Below are positions 61,241-64,000 of a stretch of 64,000 nt of DNA, piece after piece. Made by a program: the position numbers and the translations under genes. The notes under the pieces are model-generated. The model saw nothing but the letters and a program-made list of their open reading frames with translations, did not search any database and was not told the DNA's origin. Each line of letters opens with the position of its first letter. Position 1 is the stretch's first letter. Source of the DNA: Anseranas semipalmata (taxonomy: Eukaryota; Chordata; Aves; Anseriformes; Anseranatidae); NCBI GenBank assembly GCA_013399115.1, contig VXAA01001467.1, positions 310,001-374,000 on the forward strand, written 5' to 3'.

Positions 61241-64000
61241 GGGTGCGTTAATTTTGCATGAAACAGATTTTTCTGTTAAGAGAAAAATTGTCCATGTTAA
61301 AGCAGTTGTGTGGAATAAGCGTAAGAGAGGGGAAGAGGCATAGTAAAACTGAGGAAACAGTATAAAGCGTTCAAACAGTCACGGCAGGGGGCTGCTATGT
61401 ATCCAGTCTCCATCCATCCCACTAGCGACAGTATCAAATGGTGCAGCAATCATAACTCCTCTCTGCTTGTGGTGGGCAGGGTATTGGAAACACTGGCTTT
61501 GTACAAAGTTGGGCCTTGTACAGTGCAAGACACCTTGTACTCTTCAATCCCCGTATACTTTGTGCATCCTCTACTATTCATTAGACATTAGTGCGAACAA
61601 AATACCCACTGTGATTAAAGTTTTTTTAAAAAAACACATAAGTGATTGGGGCTGTTGTAGTACTGGACCATTTGAAAGTATATGATGTTGTCAGGAGTAC
61701 AGAAGTGTTTCTATGGAAAACCAGTCTATTAGACCATTGCAGCTGCACTGAGTCATGATACAAGGTGGATGTTCTGATAATTAGCAGTCTCCCGGTTTTG
61801 TGGAAATCAGCAGATTTATTGTGGTGTAATTTAAGAGAGCTGTGCTGGAGTCAGTGGAGATGCACCAAATTACAACAGTCAATGGTCTGAAAGTACAGTG
61901 GTTGCACAAGTAATTTGCTAGATTTTAGGTGCTTTGGTTATGGAACATCAATGAGGCTAAAATTTCAGCTTTTGGTACCACCTGAATGGAAAGTTCTAGT
62001 GATGGTTTTGGAATTACTTATGTTGGCAGGTTTTGTTCAGACATGATATCCTTCAATGAATGAGAGCTGCATTGATGTAACTGTGTTCTTCATGTCAACC
62101 TTCTGTCTAATGAAACTGTTTTTTTGTTATAAAGCTATAAGAGTTTACTAGTCAAAAAGATTCTTAGAAAAACCGTAAGAATTTTATTCCTTGTTTAAAT
62201 AACTAAACAAATAACCATATCTTCTTATGATGAAAGCATCTTGGCTCACTTAATTCTAGATATCTAAGTCTGAGCTAATCATGTGTGTTGCTTTTTATAG
62301 GCAATGGAAAGGAATAAATCTTTCTAGGGCACAATCCAGTGACCTACTTTAGATGTCTATCTTAGGATGATATGTTCTATGTGTTAGAAATGCCTGTTAA
62401 GGGAGATGAGGCCAGTGCCTCTGGTAGTAATCTCTTTCTTTTAAATGTCTGAATCAGATATTGTCCAAGCTGTCTGTATTTTTCAAACACCGTGATAATT
62501 TTCCTTCTTCTCAAAATCTTCATGGAACAGGCTCACACTCTTCCCTTCCTCCTCCTCAGTCTTTCTGATTGTATAGATCTACAGCTGGTACAGCTTGATG
62601 CAGTTGTGAATCTGTAGCATACGCATAAACCTGCAGTGGTGTGATAGGCATGGGCATAACGTCATTTCGTAAGCCCATATGCAGCTTGGGCACTGCTGAT
62701 ACAGTCATTCTTTCACATTTCCAAATTCTTTTTGATTTTAGTTGTCCACTCAGAACTTCTGACCCAGCAGACTAGGTTTACATCGCAAAATGTTTTTGTA
62801 TGACTGCGCTGGCTTAAGACTGGAGTGTATGGCCTTTACATGGAAAAACATTTTTGGAGTTCAGAGCCTGGATTTTGCCTTCTTAGCGCAGAAGGCTGAT
62901 AACAACAGCCACAGGTATCTGTTGTTGCACTTCAGGGACATCCAGATGGAATGTTAACGCCTGCAGTTTCTGAAGGATCTAGAAGAAAGCTTCTGCGTTT
63001 GTCCAAATTCACAAAAAAATCATGCAGGTTTTGAAGTCCTTTACTCTCCTGCAATAGTACTAATAGGGTGCCAATTCACAAAGATGTGCAGGCTAGTTGG
63101 TACACTGCATGCATCAAGACCAAGGGAGTGTGCTATGCTTTATCATTAAAGTCAGTGAATCTTATAAGTCTGATTCAAGAGTTCCACCTTTCTGACACAA
63201 TCAGCCATATGAAGGCTTGCAAGCCTGCTGGGTCTTCAGCAGAGATTATGACTGATTAGTATCCTCTATTTCAAGAATGAAGCACATGAGATGATTTTAA
63301 AAGTTCAATTTCCTTATAGAGTTCTTTAGTGAGCTTGAAGCTGAGCAACTCACACAAAGTGTACAGATAACACTGTCAATTTAGCTTTGCAATCTGCTAT
63401 TTGTTCTGTGCTTCAAGGAAGATGAAAAGTGATTTCCTACTGTGGCTATGCAAAATTGTTGTCTGTTATTGGACCACGTGACCTGGTGCTATGTTTTGGA
63501 AATTAATGCTTGTGTCTTCTCTGTTGCCCATCTGAGGACCTTTTTACTTTAAGGAACTGGACACTGCTTCAGTTCTGTGAATTTCTGCACCTTCATTTCA
63601 TGATAACAATTACCACATTTTGAAGGTTCTGCAAATGCCTTGTAAACAACATTAGCTCTGTGGATCCATCCTGCTCTGTCAATAAAGCAGACAAGTGGCC
63701 TGAAGATGGCTTCAACAGGGTATATACGCTGTGATACTCCTCTAGTTGTAGTTGCCTTTCTTGTTTTTCATGGTGATATATCCGTTGTTGCTATCATCCA
63801 GAAAACAGAGCTTAGTGTCTATTTCTTTGGTCTGAGTCACAACTGAAGTATGTCCAAGTTGGTTCCTATCTGTGTCAGTTCTGGTTTTTTCATCAGCCCT
63901 TTTTTTCTGCTGATGTCTGAAAACACTTTTAAAGTTGCTTCTTGGACATGAAATGTCTACGCAGAATGATCACTCGCAAGATCATCATTCTTGCATTCTC
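61241..64000. other. Non-genic, no recognised gene
   Basis: No gene is recognised. A minus-strand frame at about 63720-63930 is open for some 65 codons and hydrophilic, with no recognisable family. It might be upstream sequence of a LINE or chance. The palindromic relic at 61815 is listed separately. Confidence 0.55.
61815..61878. mobile_element. Palindromic MITE-like repeat, 'GTGGTGTAATTTAAGAG' type
   Basis: TTATTGTGGTGTAATTTAAG is followed by GAGTCAGTGGAGATGCACC and AAATTACAACAG. Together they follow TTACACTGGTGTAAATCAGGAG...GAAGTCAGTGGAGTTACACC with its mirrored arm. The two arms TGTGGTGTAATTT and AAATTACAACA are themselves approximately complementary. Confidence 0.6.

Noticed and set aside
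1..64000. CRISPR arrays, operons, bacterial or phage genes
   Set aside because: No regularly spaced direct repeats and no dense coding. Composition and repeats are those of a vertebrate genome.

Overview
The window reads as vertebrate nuclear DNA from a sauropsid, most likely a bird. It is AT-rich and CpG-poor. Its interspersed repeats are fragments of CR1 LINEs, one non-CR1 LINE of RTE-like type, one MIR-like SINE and a set of decayed palindromic MITE-like repeats of the kind common in turtles, crocodilians and birds. There are no mammalian Alu or L1 insertions. All the mobile elements are old, frameshifted and 5'-truncated. A turtle or crocodilian is the alternative, but the low repeat density and heavy decay fit a bird better.

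I could not identify any protein-coding gene. Open frames of 60-160 codons are scattered on both strands at about the density expected by chance in 64 kb. None resembles a family I recognise, except those lying in LINE remnants. The window is best read as a gene desert or the inside of very large introns. It holds one strong CpG island, at about 58.43-58.80 kb, that is probably the promoter of a gene or long non-coding RNA whose exons I cannot place.

Layout. 1-5.1 kb: unique sequence with a GT microsatellite and a decayed palindromic repeat at 4.9 kb. 5.15-7.76 kb: a 1.16 kb segment present twice, head to tail, on either side of a 296-base N gap; this is almost certainly two overlapping contig ends that were not merged. 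7.74-7.82 kb: a weak exon-like segment. 9-40 kb: mostly unique DNA with CR1 pieces at 16.0 kb (minus) and 17.9 kb (plus), several palindromic repeat relics, simple repeats and a locally CpG-enriched stretch at 20.4-20.7 kb. 40-46 kb: the CR1-rich part, with a short piece at 40.2 kb, a 1.5 kb element with recognisable reverse transcriptase blocks at 42.0-43.5 kb, and a probable 3' tail at 45.9 kb. 46.7 kb: MIR-like SINE. 51.46-51.63 kb: a perfect (TTTTC)34 array. 53.1-53.9 kb: two different palindromic repeats close together. 54.68 kb: a 49-base N gap. 57.7-58.8 kb: purine-rich tract followed by the CpG island. 59.5 and 61.8 kb: two more palindromic repeats on either side of the RTE-like LINE relic (minus strand, about 60.47-61.24 kb).

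I see no undescribed enzymatic or defence system. The observations most worth following up are the assembly duplication, the RTE-like LINE relic, the palindromic repeat families and the isolated CpG island.
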